A model generated the notes under the pieces. It was not told the DNA's origin and did no database searches. It worked only from the letters and a program-made list of their open reading frames with translations. This document shows positions 16,675-24,939 of a stretch of DNA of 57,290 bases, one piece after another; the first letter of the stretch is position 1, and every line of letters starts with the position of its first letter. Both the position numbers and the translations under genes were made by a program. The DNA lies in assembly GCA_030066715.1 (NCBI GenBank), contig JASJBC010000005.1:1-57290 (forward strand). The letters are read 5' to 3'. Origin of the DNA: Acidimicrobiia bacterium. GTDB taxonomy: Bacteria > Actinomycetota > Acidimicrobiia > Spongiisociales > UBA5794.

Positions 16675-17196
16675 ATGGGTTTGCAGTCGGACATCGGCTA
16701 CGAGGTTCCCCGCACCAACGCCCTGCAACGAGCCGCCATACGATTCGGAGGGACCAGGCTCGGCACGATCGTTTTCTCCAGGGTGCTGCGGACGCTCGAT
16801 CTGACCTTCCATAGGCTCTCCGGCGGTCGGCGGACCTTTGGAGGCGTCTTCGGTGGCGTTCCCATCGTCATGCTGACCACTACCGGGGCCCGTTCCGGGC
16901 GTGCGCGCACGAATCCGCTCATAGGGATCCCGCACGGTGTCGATGTCGCCGTCTTCGCTGCCAACTACGGTCTCGGCGTGATTCCGTCCTGGGTGTACAA
17001 CCTGCGGGCAAGCCGTGATGCCGAGCTGTCGTACGGCCGTCGCACCGCAAAGGTGCGCGCCCGGGAAGTCAGCGGCGAGGAAGCGGACGAGGTATTCGCA
17101 GCCGCGATCCTCATCTATCCCGGCTACGTCGAGTATCGGAAACGCTTCGACCAACCGATCCCGGTATTCGTCCTCGCTGCGCGCCATCGACCTTGA
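16675..17196 (+). CDS. F420-dependent nitroreductase (DDN) family protein
   Basis: This 173-residue protein belongs to the deazaflavin-dependent nitroreductase (DDN) family, split-barrel proteins that bind coenzyme F420. Diagnostic segments are VPIVMLTTTGARSGRARTNPL (the phosphate-binding TTxGRxSG-like loop), VAVFAANYG, and PSWVYNLRASRDAELSYG. The C-terminal PGYVEYRKRFDQPIPVFVL is also typical. The ATG at 16675 follows GGAGG. The presence of this family suggests the host makes F420. The natural substrate is unknown, often quinones or other hydride acceptors. Confidence 0.9.
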   Translation: MGLQSDIGYEVPRTNALQRAAIRFGGTRLGTIVFSRVLRTLDLTFHRLSGGRRTFGGVFGGVPIVMLTTTGARSGRARTNPLIGIPHGVDVAVFAANYGLGVIPSWVYNLRASRDAELSYGRRTAKVRAREVSGEEADEVFAAAILIYPGYVEYRKRFDQPIPVFVLAARHRP

Positions 17197-17287
17197 TCCG
17201 TGTCATTGCAGCTTCGACAGGATGTCGGTGCCGGAATCCCCTACGTTCCGAGCCGACAATCTTTCTATCTCTGTTTAGGAGCCTGCT

Positions 17288-17851
17288 GTGAAGGCGAAGA
17301 TCCTTGTCCTTGTTGGTGCGGTTGCAGTAGTTGTTGCCGCCTGCTCGAGTGACGATGGAAGCACCGAGGCGACGTCGACGACCATTGCCGAGACGACGAC
17401 AACTGTTGCCGAAACCACCACGACGACGGTTGCCGAGACGACGACAACGGTTGCCGAGACCACGACGACGACCGAAGCCGGTATCGCAACCTCTCCGGTC
17501 GTGCCCGGCGAGAACGCCGATGTGGATGCGATCGTCGCGGCCTATCTCGTCGTCTTCGACAGCACGACGACCTACGACGAGAAGCAGCCCTACGTCACCG
17601 ACCTGAGTGGACTCGAGTCGACCGTGGAGGCGTACGAGACTGCGGGCGAGTCGGTTGGTGGGATCGCTCTTCAGGCCGACGAGGTTGGGATCGACGGTGA
17701 GAATGCGAAGGTTATCTACTCGTTCCTGTTCGCAGGCAACCCCGCATACACCGACCTTGATGGGGAGGCCGTGCGCACCGAAGCCGGGTGGCAGGTCACC
17801 CGCGAGTTCTTCTGCGACATCATGGCATCGGCCCGCGTCGGCTGTCCCTGA
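17288..17851 (+). CDS. Thr-rich linker lipoprotein
   Basis: This 187-residue secreted lipoprotein starts at GTG 17288. Its signal peptide KAKILVLVGAVAVVVAAC ends in a lipobox (VVAAC, Cys19). Residues 28-65 are built of repeats such as AETTTTV, a flexible Thr-rich linker. The folded C-terminal part (about 75-187) begins VDAIVAAYLVVFDSTTTYD and resembles small alpha+beta NTF2-like extracytoplasmic domains, with two Cys near the end (FFCDIM, RVGCP). It lies just upstream of the 7-helix protein and the heme importer, but shares no clear coupling with them. Function is unknown. Confidence 0.8.
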   Translation: MKAKILVLVGAVAVVVAACSSDDGSTEATSTTIAETTTTVAETTTTTVAETTTTVAETTTTTEAGIATSPVVPGENADVDAIVAAYLVVFDSTTTYDEKQPYVTDLSGLESTVEAYETAGESVGGIALQADEVGIDGENAKVIYSFLFAGNPAYTDLDGEAVRTEAGWQVTREFFCDIMASARVGCP

Positions 17852-17877
17852 CGCAACCGCCTTCATCGATTGCGCTC

Positions 17878-18597
17878 ATGGACACGAACCCGATCCACTA
17901 CCTACCGGTCATCACGACAGTCGTTGCCGTCTTCTTTGCGAGGACGCTGTATTTCCGCTGGCGGGAGAAGCCTTCGGCCAGATACCTACTGTGGTGGATG
18001 ATCGGCGTCGCCCTGTACGGCCTGGGGACTCTCGCCGAAGCGCTCACGACCCTGTTCGGCTGGAGCGAGGGTGTCTTCCGGCTCTGGTACGTCGCCGGGG
18101 CACTCCTGGGCGGAGCTCCGTTGGCGTTGGGCACCACCTATCTCCTGCTGTCGCAAAAGCTGGCCGACCGCTTCGCCGTGGCTCTGGTCACATACATCGC
18201 AGCCGCTTCCGCATTCGTCATCGCCACGCCAATCGACCTGTCGCTCGTGGAGCCGGATCGGCTTTCGGGTGCGGTCATGGAGTGGCAGTGGGTTCGCCTC
18301 TTCTCACCACTCGTGAACCTGTATGCGGTGGTGTTCCTCGTGGGCGGTGCGATCTACTCGGCGGTGCGGTACTACCGCGCAGGTGACGCTGGCTCTCGCG
18401 TGAGGGGAAATGTGCTGATCGCCGTCGGCGCCATCCTCCCCGGTTTCGGGGGGTCTTTCGCACGCGCCGGGATGGTCGAGGTTCTCTACGTCACTGAGTT
18501 GCTGGGCCTCATTCTCATCTGGGCCGGGTTCCGGGTGATCTCGGGGGACCGCGTGATCTCGTTGTTCGCTCCCCAACGTGTGTCCTCGGAGGCATGA
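17878..18597 (+). CDS. seven-helix integral membrane protein
   Basis: This 239-residue protein has about seven hydrophobic helices (YLPVITTVVAVFFA, LWWMIGVALYGLGTLA, LWYVAGALLGGAPLALGTTYLL, ALVTYIAAASAFVI, LVNLYAVVFLVGGAIYSAV, VLIAVGAILPGFGGSF, VLYVTELLGLILIWAGF) and basic loops. The topology recalls 7TM sensor-type modules without a kinase. The ATG at 17878 is preferred over an upstream in-frame start inside the previous gene. Its stop lies one base from the GTG of the heme-binding lipoprotein, so the importer genes are translationally coupled to it. A role in heme/iron transport or sensing is inferred from position only. Confidence 0.75.
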   Translation: MDTNPIHYLPVITTVVAVFFARTLYFRWREKPSARYLLWWMIGVALYGLGTLAEALTTLFGWSEGVFRLWYVAGALLGGAPLALGTTYLLLSQKLADRFAVALVTYIAAASAFVIATPIDLSLVEPDRLSGAVMEWQWVRLFSPLVNLYAVVFLVGGAIYSAVRYYRAGDAGSRVRGNVLIAVGAILPGFGGSFARAGMVEVLYVTELLGLILIWAGFRVISGDRVISLFAPQRVSSEA

Positions 18598-18598
18598 C

Positions 18599-19561
18599 GT
18601 GAAGAGGATTGTTGGCGTTGTCCTCATGACGGCCCTCCTTGCGGGCTGCGGATCATCCGATTCCGTTCCCACCGAGGCTCCGGAGGCAACCACCGCAAGG
18701 ACCACCCTCCTCGAGGCGGGCTCGTTCACCGGAGTCGATGGCGTAACCAGCGACGTCTCGGATTCCTCCCGCGTCGTTGCCCTCACGGGAGACATCACGG
18801 AGGTCATTTTCGAGTTGGGTCTTGGAGACCGAGTTGTAGCGGTGGACATCACCACAACGCATCCGCCGGAGACCGACGACATCAAGAGCGGCGGCGGCTT
18901 GGTCGGATTCGGGCAAGCGCTCAATGTGGAAGCGGTCCTGAAGTTCGAGCCCACCCTCGTGATTGGTGATGAGACGATCGAGCCCCAGGAGACCATCGAC
19001 CTCATCCGTGGCGCCGGCGTCCCGGTTGTGATCATGGAGTACCACACGACCCTCGAGGGTGTCGGCCAGAAAATCCGAGACGTTGCCCACATCATGGGAG
19101 TCCCGGAGCGCGGGGAGGAGCTTGCCGAAGAAGTCGGCTCTCGGATCGATGAGGCCAGGGAGCGAGCAACTTGGGATGGGGATGCGCCCCGGGTGGCGTA
19201 CCTGTATACAAGGGGGCCGTCGCTCATCTTCCTCTTCGGTGAGGGGATCCCCACGAACGCCATGATCGAAGGTGCCGGAGCGATCGACGTCGGGGCCGAG
19301 GTTGGGGAAGGCTCGATGGCCCTCACCCCGGAGGCCCTCGTGTCCGCAGCGCCCGATGTGATCGTGGTCCCTGAGTCCGGGCTTGTCGAGACCCGCGGGA
19401 TGGAGGCACTGCTGGAGATCCCCGGCGTGTCCGAAACACCGGCGGGTCGGAGCGAGGCGTTCCTGGCGTACGACGAGGCGTACTTCTTCAACCTCGGACC
19501 GAGAGCCGGCGACGCACTCGCAGACTTCGTCGCTGATCTCCGTGACCTCATGGACGGGTGA
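18599..19561 (+). CDS. heme/iron ABC transporter substrate-binding lipoprotein (HmuT-like)
   Basis: This 320-residue periplasmic-binding-protein-like lipoprotein begins at GTG 18599 behind CGGAGG. Its signal peptide KRIVGVVLMTALLAGC ends in a lipobox (LAGC). The fold matches the class III binding proteins of ChuT/HmuT type: VVALTGDITEVIFELGLGDRVVAVD, VEAVLKFEPTLVIGD, a long backbone helix (IRDVAHIMGVPERGEEL), and the C-lobe TPEALVSAAPDVIVV. It would bind heme or a ferric siderophore at the outer face of the membrane. It overlaps the permease start, forming an operon with permease and ATPase. Confidence 0.9.
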   Translation: MKRIVGVVLMTALLAGCGSSDSVPTEAPEATTARTTLLEAGSFTGVDGVTSDVSDSSRVVALTGDITEVIFELGLGDRVVAVDITTTHPPETDDIKSGGGLVGFGQALNVEAVLKFEPTLVIGDETIEPQETIDLIRGAGVPVVIMEYHTTLEGVGQKIRDVAHIMGVPERGEELAEEVGSRIDEARERATWDGDAPRVAYLYTRGPSLIFLFGEGIPTNAMIEGAGAIDVGAEVGEGSMALTPEALVSAAPDVIVVPESGLVETRGMEALLEIPGVSETPAGRSEAFLAYDEAYFFNLGPRAGDALADFVADLRDLMDG

Positions 19562-20577
19562 TGACAACCGACCACCTCTACGACCCTTTTGCCGTCAAGC
19601 GGCGCTGGTACTGGGTGACAGCCGGGGCGGCGCTTGTCGCAACGTTGCTTGCGTCCCTGGCGATCGGTGCCGTCGACGTCTCGATCGGAGGGGTTGTCGA
19701 TTCCTTCCTGTCACGCATCGGCATCAGGACCGAGCCCGCCACCGACCCAATCGTCTGGGAGATTCGCTTCCCGAGGGCGATGACCGCCCTTGTCGTGGGA
19801 GCCGCACTCGGCTTGGTCGGTGCAGTCCTGCAAGGGCTCCTGCGGAATGACCTGGCCGATCCGCACCTTCTCGGCCTCGGGCCCGGCGCTGCGATCGGCG
19901 CTGCGATCGGTACCGCTACGGCAGGTATCCAGGCAGGCATCGCCGGAGGGGTGTTCGCCGGCGTTGCCGCCTCGTTCCTGCTCCGGCGGCTCGCCAGGAG
20001 GATCTCGGTTGATCCCACCCGAATCATCCTGAGCGGTGTCGCTCTGGGGTTGGTGCTCAACGCCTGGGTGGGCTTCGTCGTCTTCGGGCTCGATAGGAGT
20101 TCCGTGCCTCCTCTGGAGTTCTGGTTGCTGGGCAGCCTCTCCGGGTCGTCCTGGCGAAGCTTCGGAACGGTCGCCGTCTTTCTCAGCCTCGCAGCAGCCG
20201 GGCTCTTTTTGGCAACGCGAAGCCTCGATCTGATGGCGTTTGGCGATAGTGAGGCCCGCCACCTCGGTGTGGATACCGACATGGTCACGACGATGGTAAT
20301 GATCGCTTCCGGTGCCGCCGTCGGTGCCACGGTGGGAGCAGCGGGTGTGATTGCATTCGTCGGCCTGCTCGTCCCGTTCATTGCTCGTTCGTTGGTCGGG
20401 CATGAGCACAAGCACCTGCTCCCTGCTTCGATGATCGGCGGGGCGATCTTCGTTGCGGCATCAGACCTCGCCGCCCGGACGTTGATCGAGCCCGTTGAGC
20501 TCCCCGTCGGTCTGATCACGGCTGCCGTCGGCGGGCCCGTCTTCTTGTGGTTGCTCGGGAGGAGGCGTGATGTCTGA
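19561..20577 (+). CDS. FecCD-family ABC permease (HmuU-like)
   Basis: This 338-residue membrane permease of the FecCD/BtuC family has about ten helices. Diagnostic segments are WEIRFPRAMTALVVGAALGLVGAVLQGLLRNDLADPHLLGLGPGAA split over two helices, VDPTRIILSGVALGLV, the cytoplasmic coupling helix region DSEARHLGV, and AAGVIAFVGLLVPFIARSLVGHEHK near the C-terminus. It overlaps the binding-protein stop by one base (TGATG) and the ATPase start by 8 bases, so all three are coupled. With the upstream binding protein it imports heme or iron chelate. Confidence 0.92.
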   Translation: MTTDHLYDPFAVKRRWYWVTAGAALVATLLASLAIGAVDVSIGGVVDSFLSRIGIRTEPATDPIVWEIRFPRAMTALVVGAALGLVGAVLQGLLRNDLADPHLLGLGPGAAIGAAIGTATAGIQAGIAGGVFAGVAASFLLRRLARRISVDPTRIILSGVALGLVLNAWVGFVVFGLDRSSVPPLEFWLLGSLSGSSWRSFGTVAVFLSLAAAGLFLATRSLDLMAFGDSEARHLGVDTDMVTTMVMIASGAAVGATVGAAGVIAFVGLLVPFIARSLVGHEHKHLLPASMIGGAIFVAASDLAARTLIEPVELPVGLITAAVGGPVFLWLLGRRRDV

Positions 20578-21346
20578 CCCCATCATTCGAGTTGACAGCG
20601 CTTCTTTCTCTGTGGGTTCCGCAACTCTCGTGGATTCCGTTTCCCTCGAGGTTGCAGCCGGGAGCGTTGTTGCCATCTGCGGTCCGAACGGAGCAGGAAA
20701 GTCCACGCTCTTGCGGATGCTCGCTGGTGACCTCGTTGCCGATGAGGGGGAGGTGCTGATCGACGGCGCGCCCGTAGGGTCCACAGCCCCGAGCGACCTC
20801 TCGAGAATGAGATCGGTGTTCCAGCAGAGTTCCAGACCGGATGCGCCCTTCACCGTTCGCGCGGTGGTCGCCATGGGGCGGTACCCGTATCGCGGCGATG
20901 CCGGGGTCTCCGGACAGGACGACGCCCGGGCAATCCACGATGCGATGGAACGAACAGATGTCGCACAATTCGCCGGCCGCTCGTTCGCCACGCTCAGCGG
21001 CGGTGAACGGACACGAGTGCTCATGGCCCAAGTCATCGCTCAGGCGGCTCCGGTAGCGCTGCTCGATGAGCCCACGACGGCGCTCGATGTAGCGCATCAA
21101 GAAGCGGTCCTCGAGCAGATCTCAGACCTGGCATCGGCCGGCACGACGGTGATAGCCGTGTTGCACGATCTCAACGCAGCAGCGTTCTACGCCGACGTCG
21201 TCGTCCTGATGGCCGAGGGTCGGGTTGTGGCAACCGGCACGCCAGCGGAGGTGTTGAACGAGGACCTGCTGGTGGACATCTACCGGCAACCGATCACCGT
21301 CATCGAGCATCCGACCCGGCAATGCCCGCTTGTGGTGGTCGCATAG
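20570..21346 (+). CDS. heme/iron ABC transporter ATP-binding protein (HmuV-like)
   Basis: This 258-residue ABC ATPase has Walker A GPNGAGKST near residue 39, a Q-loop FQQSSRPDAPFTV, signature LSGGERTRVLMAQ, and Walker B ALLDEPTTALD followed by HDLNAAAFYAD. The sequence around the Q-loop and AVVAMGRYPYRG is typical of HmuV/FecE importers. The ATG at 20570 sits behind GGAGGAGGC and overlaps the permease end. It completes the importer operon; no Fur- or IdeR-like operator was identified by eye. Confidence 0.93.
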   Translation: MSDPIIRVDSASFSVGSATLVDSVSLEVAAGSVVAICGPNGAGKSTLLRMLAGDLVADEGEVLIDGAPVGSTAPSDLSRMRSVFQQSSRPDAPFTVRAVVAMGRYPYRGDAGVSGQDDARAIHDAMERTDVAQFAGRSFATLSGGERTRVLMAQVIAQAAPVALLDEPTTALDVAHQEAVLEQISDLASAGTTVIAVLHDLNAAAFYADVVVLMAEGRVVATGTPAEVLNEDLLVDIYRQPITVIEHPTRQCPLVVVA

Positions 21347-21361
21347 GTTGCTACACGAGGG

Positions 21362-21535
21362 GAAACCGAGTCTGCGGCTCATGAAGCCGTCGGTATCGGG
21401 ATGCTCATTCGTCAAGATGCTCACTACGGGAACCTTCACATCACCGACGCCGGGTTGGTAACTCTCTGCGACTTCGATGCCTGCGGGTACGGCACACCGA
21501 CCCACGACATCACGGCCGTGCTCTTCTATGGCTAA
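21362..21535 (+). pseudogene. remnant of an aminoglycoside phosphotransferase-like (APH) kinase
   Basis: From ATG 21401 the frame encodes RQDAHYGNLHITDAGL, then VTLCDFDACGYGTPTHDI, then a stop after 44 codons. This matches the catalytic loop (HxDxHxGN) and metal-binding DFD segment of the APH/choline kinase superfamily, but the first Asp-His spacing is changed (QDAHYGN). The upstream frame stays open to about 21362 but lacks the N-lobe, and nothing follows the stop. It is therefore a short central fragment, probably a decayed gene. Bases 21536-21798 show no further recognisable coding sequence. Confidence 0.6.
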
Positions 21536-21798
21536 TCGGCCAGGAGTCGCCGGGTGACGTCACACTGCTGGAGGGCCGCTTCATGGACGGTCGCCCCCAA
21601 CCGCATCCGCAATGGTGTTTCTTACCTCGGCCCACCGCCGGTCGAAGTCCTGTGAGTTGGCCGCCTGAGAAGTGGTGTTGGTGTCACGATCTGGTCTCCC
21701 ACAACTGGGTCGTCGCGCCGCAGCGTTGGTCCTCTGGAGTCAGCCATCTCGGTCAGGCCAAATAGGGGGGCGTGCGGCTGAGGCCTTGCTGGGAGAAT

Positions 21799-22830
21799 TC
21801 AGATGTCGAGGATCACCACGGTCACCCGATCTTCACGTGCCAGGAGATAGCGCACCCGGCCGTCAGACCCAAGCTCGAATGCCCGCTCGATCTCGACGAA
21901 CTGCTCCGCGACATCGAACCGCACCTCACCGAGGACTTCGCCGTCAGCCGACCTCCGCTGAATCCGCCAAGAGACGGCAATGGCCTCCCCGGAGAGATCG
22001 ACCTCGGAGATGAGAATGACTGTGGTTCCGTCGGGTGCGGCGCCTAAGACCGTCACTCCGCCGAGGTCGGTGCCTCGGGTCACGAAGTATTCGTCCATGC
22101 CTATCGAGACGAACGTCTCCCTTCCCTCGCGCGGCGTCACTGCCACCATGGCCCCGCCGTAGGACGGACCATCGACCGGGGCGAATCCGTCCGCTCCGAC
22201 CCTGGCGTAGCGGGCGCCGAACTCGAACTCGAGGAGGATGCCGTCGTCGTCCCAGGCCAATCCGGTCAAGCCGTCCTCGAGGCGATAGCCGAGTGGGAGC
22301 TCGTAGGTGGACTGAAGCTCGCCGCTCCCGGTGAGGATGTGGACCCGGTAGCGGAGAACATCGAGGTTGATGTCGAGCAGTGCGATTGCAGTCCCGTCGG
22401 TCGCGACGTCGCTCACCACATCCACCTCGTACTGTGCGAGGTCGATTGTGCCCGATGGCTGCCCGGCCGCATCGAAGATGAGAAGTCTCGGCTCACCACG
22501 TTTCACGGCGATGGTGTCGGCGACGACTATCGAGCCGTCGTCGAGTACGGCGAACGAACTTGGTCCCGTGGCGGGACTGCCGGTTGCGTCGTAGGTGACC
22601 CCATTCATCCCAACCGGGATGTCGAATGACGCGGGCTCCGGCGGCGGTGTGGTGGTGGTTGCCGGAGCCGTGGTTGTCGGCGCCGGGTTCGCCGGGGACG
22701 TTGCAGTCACAACCGAGGTAGTGGATGTGGTCGTCGGCGTGAAGTCGGCACCAGCCGTTGTGGGGGAGTCGCTGGGGCCTGCGCAGGCGGACACAGCGAC
22801 GAGGACCAGTGCGACCGTAGTGAATCTCAT
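21799..22830 (-). CDS. secreted lipoprotein, beta-propeller-like, Thr-rich linker
   Basis: This 343-residue exported lipoprotein has signal peptide RFTTVALVLVAVSAC with a lipobox (VSAC). A Thr/Pro-rich linker covers about residues 22-68 (TPTTTSTTSVV, APATTTTPPPE). The remaining 270 residues are beta-rich with repeating strand pairs such as SSFAVLDDGSIVVADT, VSDVATDGTAIALLDI and LTGLAWDDDGILLEF, the pattern of NHL/YncE-like propellers. A strong AGGAGAC ribosome site precedes the ATG. It sits beside a degraded gene region. The ligand or role is unknown. Confidence 0.8.
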   Translation of the reverse strand: MRFTTVALVLVAVSACAGPSDSPTTAGADFTPTTTSTTSVVTATSPANPAPTTTAPATTTTPPPEPASFDIPVGMNGVTYDATGSPATGPSSFAVLDDGSIVVADTIAVKRGEPRLLIFDAAGQPSGTIDLAQYEVDVVSDVATDGTAIALLDINLDVLRYRVHILTGSGELQSTYELPLGYRLEDGLTGLAWDDDGILLEFEFGARYARVGADGFAPVDGPSYGGAMVAVTPREGRETFVSIGMDEYFVTRGTDLGGVTVLGAAPDGTTVILISEVDLSGEAIAVSWRIQRRSADGEVLGEVRFDVAEQFVEIERAFELGSDGRVRYLLAREDRVTVVILDI

Positions 22831-22977
22831 CGGAGTGTCTCCTCAACCTGTGCCAACCGGAAAGGTACATGACTGCCGGTGAGTCTCGACGCGGGCGCCG
22901 GCCCGGGGGAAGCTGCCTGCAACAGACCACAGCATGTCCGGTGTCTCGCTGCGCATGCCGTCTGTTTCAGCAGCATG

Positions 22978-23391
22978 GGAACCACTTCGGGTGCTGACCA
23001 GGCAGCCAACATGATTGCCACCGTGCCCGCTGAACTCGGCATGATGCCCCCGGGCTGTTGACCTCGAGTTCTCCGGCAACTGTTCCGCTCGCCCCGCTTT
23101 CGAGGACTTCCGTGTGGGACTGGACGTGTTCCTCGACACGATCGAAGCCCATATCAGCTCCGGCCCGTGATCTACACCAACGCCCACTTGTATCAGCAAT
23201 ACCTCGATGAGGAACCGCAGCAGGTCATCTGGTGGATGCAATCACCGATTCTTGAACCGTGGGGTTCGCCCGACTGGACGTTCTGGCAATACACGCCTGG
23301 GCCTAGAGCGGGAGTCGATGGCGACGCGGACCGCAACGTCTTCGACGGCAACCAAGCAGACCTCATCGGCCTTAGTCGCCGAGCTACTGGC
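22978..23391 (+). pseudogene. glycoside hydrolase family 25 (lysozyme) pseudogene, two frameshifts
   Basis: Three frame segments together read as the C-terminal two-thirds of a GH25 muramidase. Segment one (22978-23052) encodes GTTSGADQAANMIATVPAEL then GMMPP. After a one-base insertion near 23050, segment two (to about 23165) encodes AVDLEFSGNCSARPAFEDF. After a one-base loss near 23165, segment three encodes VIYTNAHLYQQYL, SPDWTFWQYTPGPRAGVDG and NVFDGNQADLIGL. The DLE acidic pair and WQY...G motifs are typical of GH25. The N-terminus is missing. It is a recently decayed peptidoglycan hydrolase, perhaps of phage or secreted origin. Confidence 0.8.
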
Positions 23392-23971
23392 CGGGCCAGG
23401 TCACCCGGCCACCCCCAGCGCCAGGGGCAGAGACTGATTCGATCTGCCATCTGCCGGTCCCGGATTCTCTGAGCTGGAACTCGACATCTCCCTCGACACC
23501 CGCGACCTCCGCCATCACGATTGCGATGTCGCCCTCGAGTCCCTCGTTCTTGATCGTCACGTCCCCGCTCAGATCGATGAGGTACGCACTGTTCCTGTCG
23601 GCAATGAGCATGACCTGGTCGAAGAGCCACCACTCGTCGGCATACTCCAAATCCTCGAAGAAGAGGTCGTTCTGCAGCCACGCCTGGACATCGTCCGTAG
23701 CGTCGGGTCCGACGATCTGGCTCCACTGCAGGAGATTGACATGCTGGGTGACCCTGGTCTGAGCATGCCGACCAAAGGACAACCAAACGGCCATGAAATC
23801 ATCCCGAGCAAATGCGTCAGCCAAGGTCTCCACAGCAGCCGTCGGCGAACTCAGATCGAGCGACTCGTAATACGTTCGCGCCCCATCCCGGTGTGGCGAG
23901 CTGCTGCCACACCCAGCAACGAACAGAGCGGTCACGGCAACCAGCACAGTGAGTCGTGACAGACGATTCAT
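23384..23971 (-). CDS. secreted lipoprotein of unknown function
   Basis: This 195-residue lipoprotein has signal peptide NRLSRLTVLVAVTALFVAGC with lipobox VAGC. The mature part begins GSSSPHRDGARTYYESLDL and has an NTF2-like alpha+beta look: TAAVETLADAFARDDFMAVW, then strands including EWWLFDQVMLIADR and GDVTIKNEGLEG. The start at 23971 follows a TAGCAT box by 7 nt without a ribosome site. It overlaps the tail of the GH25 remnant on the other strand. No family is recognised. Confidence 0.75.
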   Translation of the reverse strand: MNRLSRLTVLVAVTALFVAGCGSSSPHRDGARTYYESLDLSSPTAAVETLADAFARDDFMAVWLSFGRHAQTRVTQHVNLLQWSQIVGPDATDDVQAWLQNDLFFEDLEYADEWWLFDQVMLIADRNSAYLIDLSGDVTIKNEGLEGDIAIVMAEVAGVEGDVEFQLRESGTGRWQIESVSAPGAGGGRVTWPGQ

Positions 23972-23978
23972 CTCGACG

Positions 23979-23984
23979 ATGCTA
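23979..23984 (-). promoter_or_regulatory. -10 box (TAGCAT) of leaderless lipoprotein gene
   Basis: TAGCAT on the minus strand is 7 nt before the ATG at 23971. No ribosome site is visible in between. Confidence 0.4.
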
Positions 23985-24110
23985 CCGACCCCCGGGCCCC
24001 GAGCTTCGCCGAACGAACCCGGTACCCGGGATCGGCACGCGCTGCCGCTCATTGCGCTTTGGGTGGCGGCTACGAGGTGTGCTTGATGTTCCTAGGTCGG
24101 GAAGGTGCGC

Positions 24111-24365
24111 CTACGTGGGTGGCATCGCGGCAGTGTTGAGCAGTTCGTGGGGTAGGCCGGGGACGAGGTCGTTCCATTGGCTTGTGTCTAACTGCATCGA
24201 GTGTCCGTTCTGGAGTGTGATTGTGAGTGATTGGCGTCGGAACTTCGACTCAGCTTCGATGGAAGCGATCTTGCTGAACGGAATCGTTGCGACGACCTCG
24301 AAGTCAGCGATCCTCCAAGCCCCCAGGGCGATGAAGGTCAGGGCGTCTGCGGTGGCACCCAGCAC
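24111..24365 (-). CDS. short PH-like domain protein, possibly truncated
   Basis: This 84-residue ORF starts at GTG 24365, overlapping the upstream stop by one base (TAGTG). The sequence FEVVATIPFSKIASIEAES, then SLTITLQNGHSMQLDT, resembles the beta strands of bacterial PH-like (bPH) domains, but the first strands are missing. It may be a minimal domain, or a truncated gene within this decayed region. Evidence is only pattern resemblance; function unknown. Confidence 0.45.
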   Translation of the reverse strand: MLGATADALTFIALGAWRIADFEVVATIPFSKIASIEAESKFRRQSLTITLQNGHSMQLDTSQWNDLVPGLPHELLNTAAMPPT

Positions 24366-24598
24366 TACCCGGTTCCGCCGGCGACCTCTTTGTCATTGCG
24401 AGCTTTGCGATCGCCAGCGATGGTGCCTGCGCCCGCTCCGAGCCCGCAACCGACAGCGAGAGTGATTGTGTCATTCAGACCAAAGGCGTACCCAAACGCG
24501 TAGGCGGCAGCCATTCCGGCGACAAACCAGATGAAGGGAAACGAGGTAGATCTCCAGGCAAGGGCAACACTACATCGACGCACGCGACATTCTTCCAC
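24365..24598 (-). CDS. small membrane protein of unknown function
   Basis: This 77-residue ORF has two hydrophobic glycine-rich stretches: FPFIWFVAGMAAAYAFGYAF, and TITLAVGCGLGAGAGTIAG. The tail is charged (DRKARNDKEV). The N-terminal 15 residues are Cys/Arg rich and may not be translated; a later Met (MAAAYAFG) is an alternative start. It is translationally coupled to the short PH-like ORF. No homolog is recognised. Confidence 0.4.
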   Translation of the reverse strand: MEECRVRRCSVALAWRSTSFPFIWFVAGMAAAYAFGYAFGLNDTITLAVGCGLGAGAGTIAGDRKARNDKEVAGGTG

Positions 24599-24678
24599 TC
24601 ACGTCCGACGGCCAGAAATCGGCACACCGTGAGCCCCTGGCAGTCACCTAGCAACCCTGTGCTCGCGCAACTGGCCGC

Positions 24679-24822
24679 TCAGATCAACTGAACATTGAGG
24701 TCGGCCCGAAACTCTCGGACGGATCCGTCTAGCGAATCGGCCGATTCCCCGAGCCCCTCCACCGAGTCTCCAATGCCCTCGACGAGCGTCGTCGGGTCTT
24801 GGAAGAACATCGCATAAGCCAT
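24679..24822 (-). CDS. possible 47-residue ORF or gene remnant
   Basis: From ATG 24822 the frame gives MAYAMFFQDPTTLVEGIGDS, then repeated Gly/Ser/Asp-spaced motifs VEGLGESADSLDGS and a charged end. The frame is open 15 codons further upstream (reading DVGAFAGSDRDT) before a stop, so this may be the end of a decayed longer gene. Codon use is plausible for the host. No ribosome site is obvious. The rest of 24599-24939 shows nothing else. Confidence 0.3.
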   Translation of the reverse strand: MAYAMFFQDPTTLVEGIGDSVEGLGESADSLDGSVREFRADLNVQLI

Positions 24823-24939
24823 GGTGTCCCGATCAGAACCGGCGAAAGCGCCGACATCCAGACGGCTTCAACCAAGGTGGTCTCCAATCCTCCTTGATTG
24901 GGGTTCCGCCGGGATCCGCCCGGAGCTCCTCTCTGCGGG

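Noticed and set aside
18304..19575. 423-codon minus-strand frame
   Set aside because: Ser/Thr/Pro/Arg-rich shadow of the heme-binding lipoprotein and 7-helix genes; no recognisable domain.
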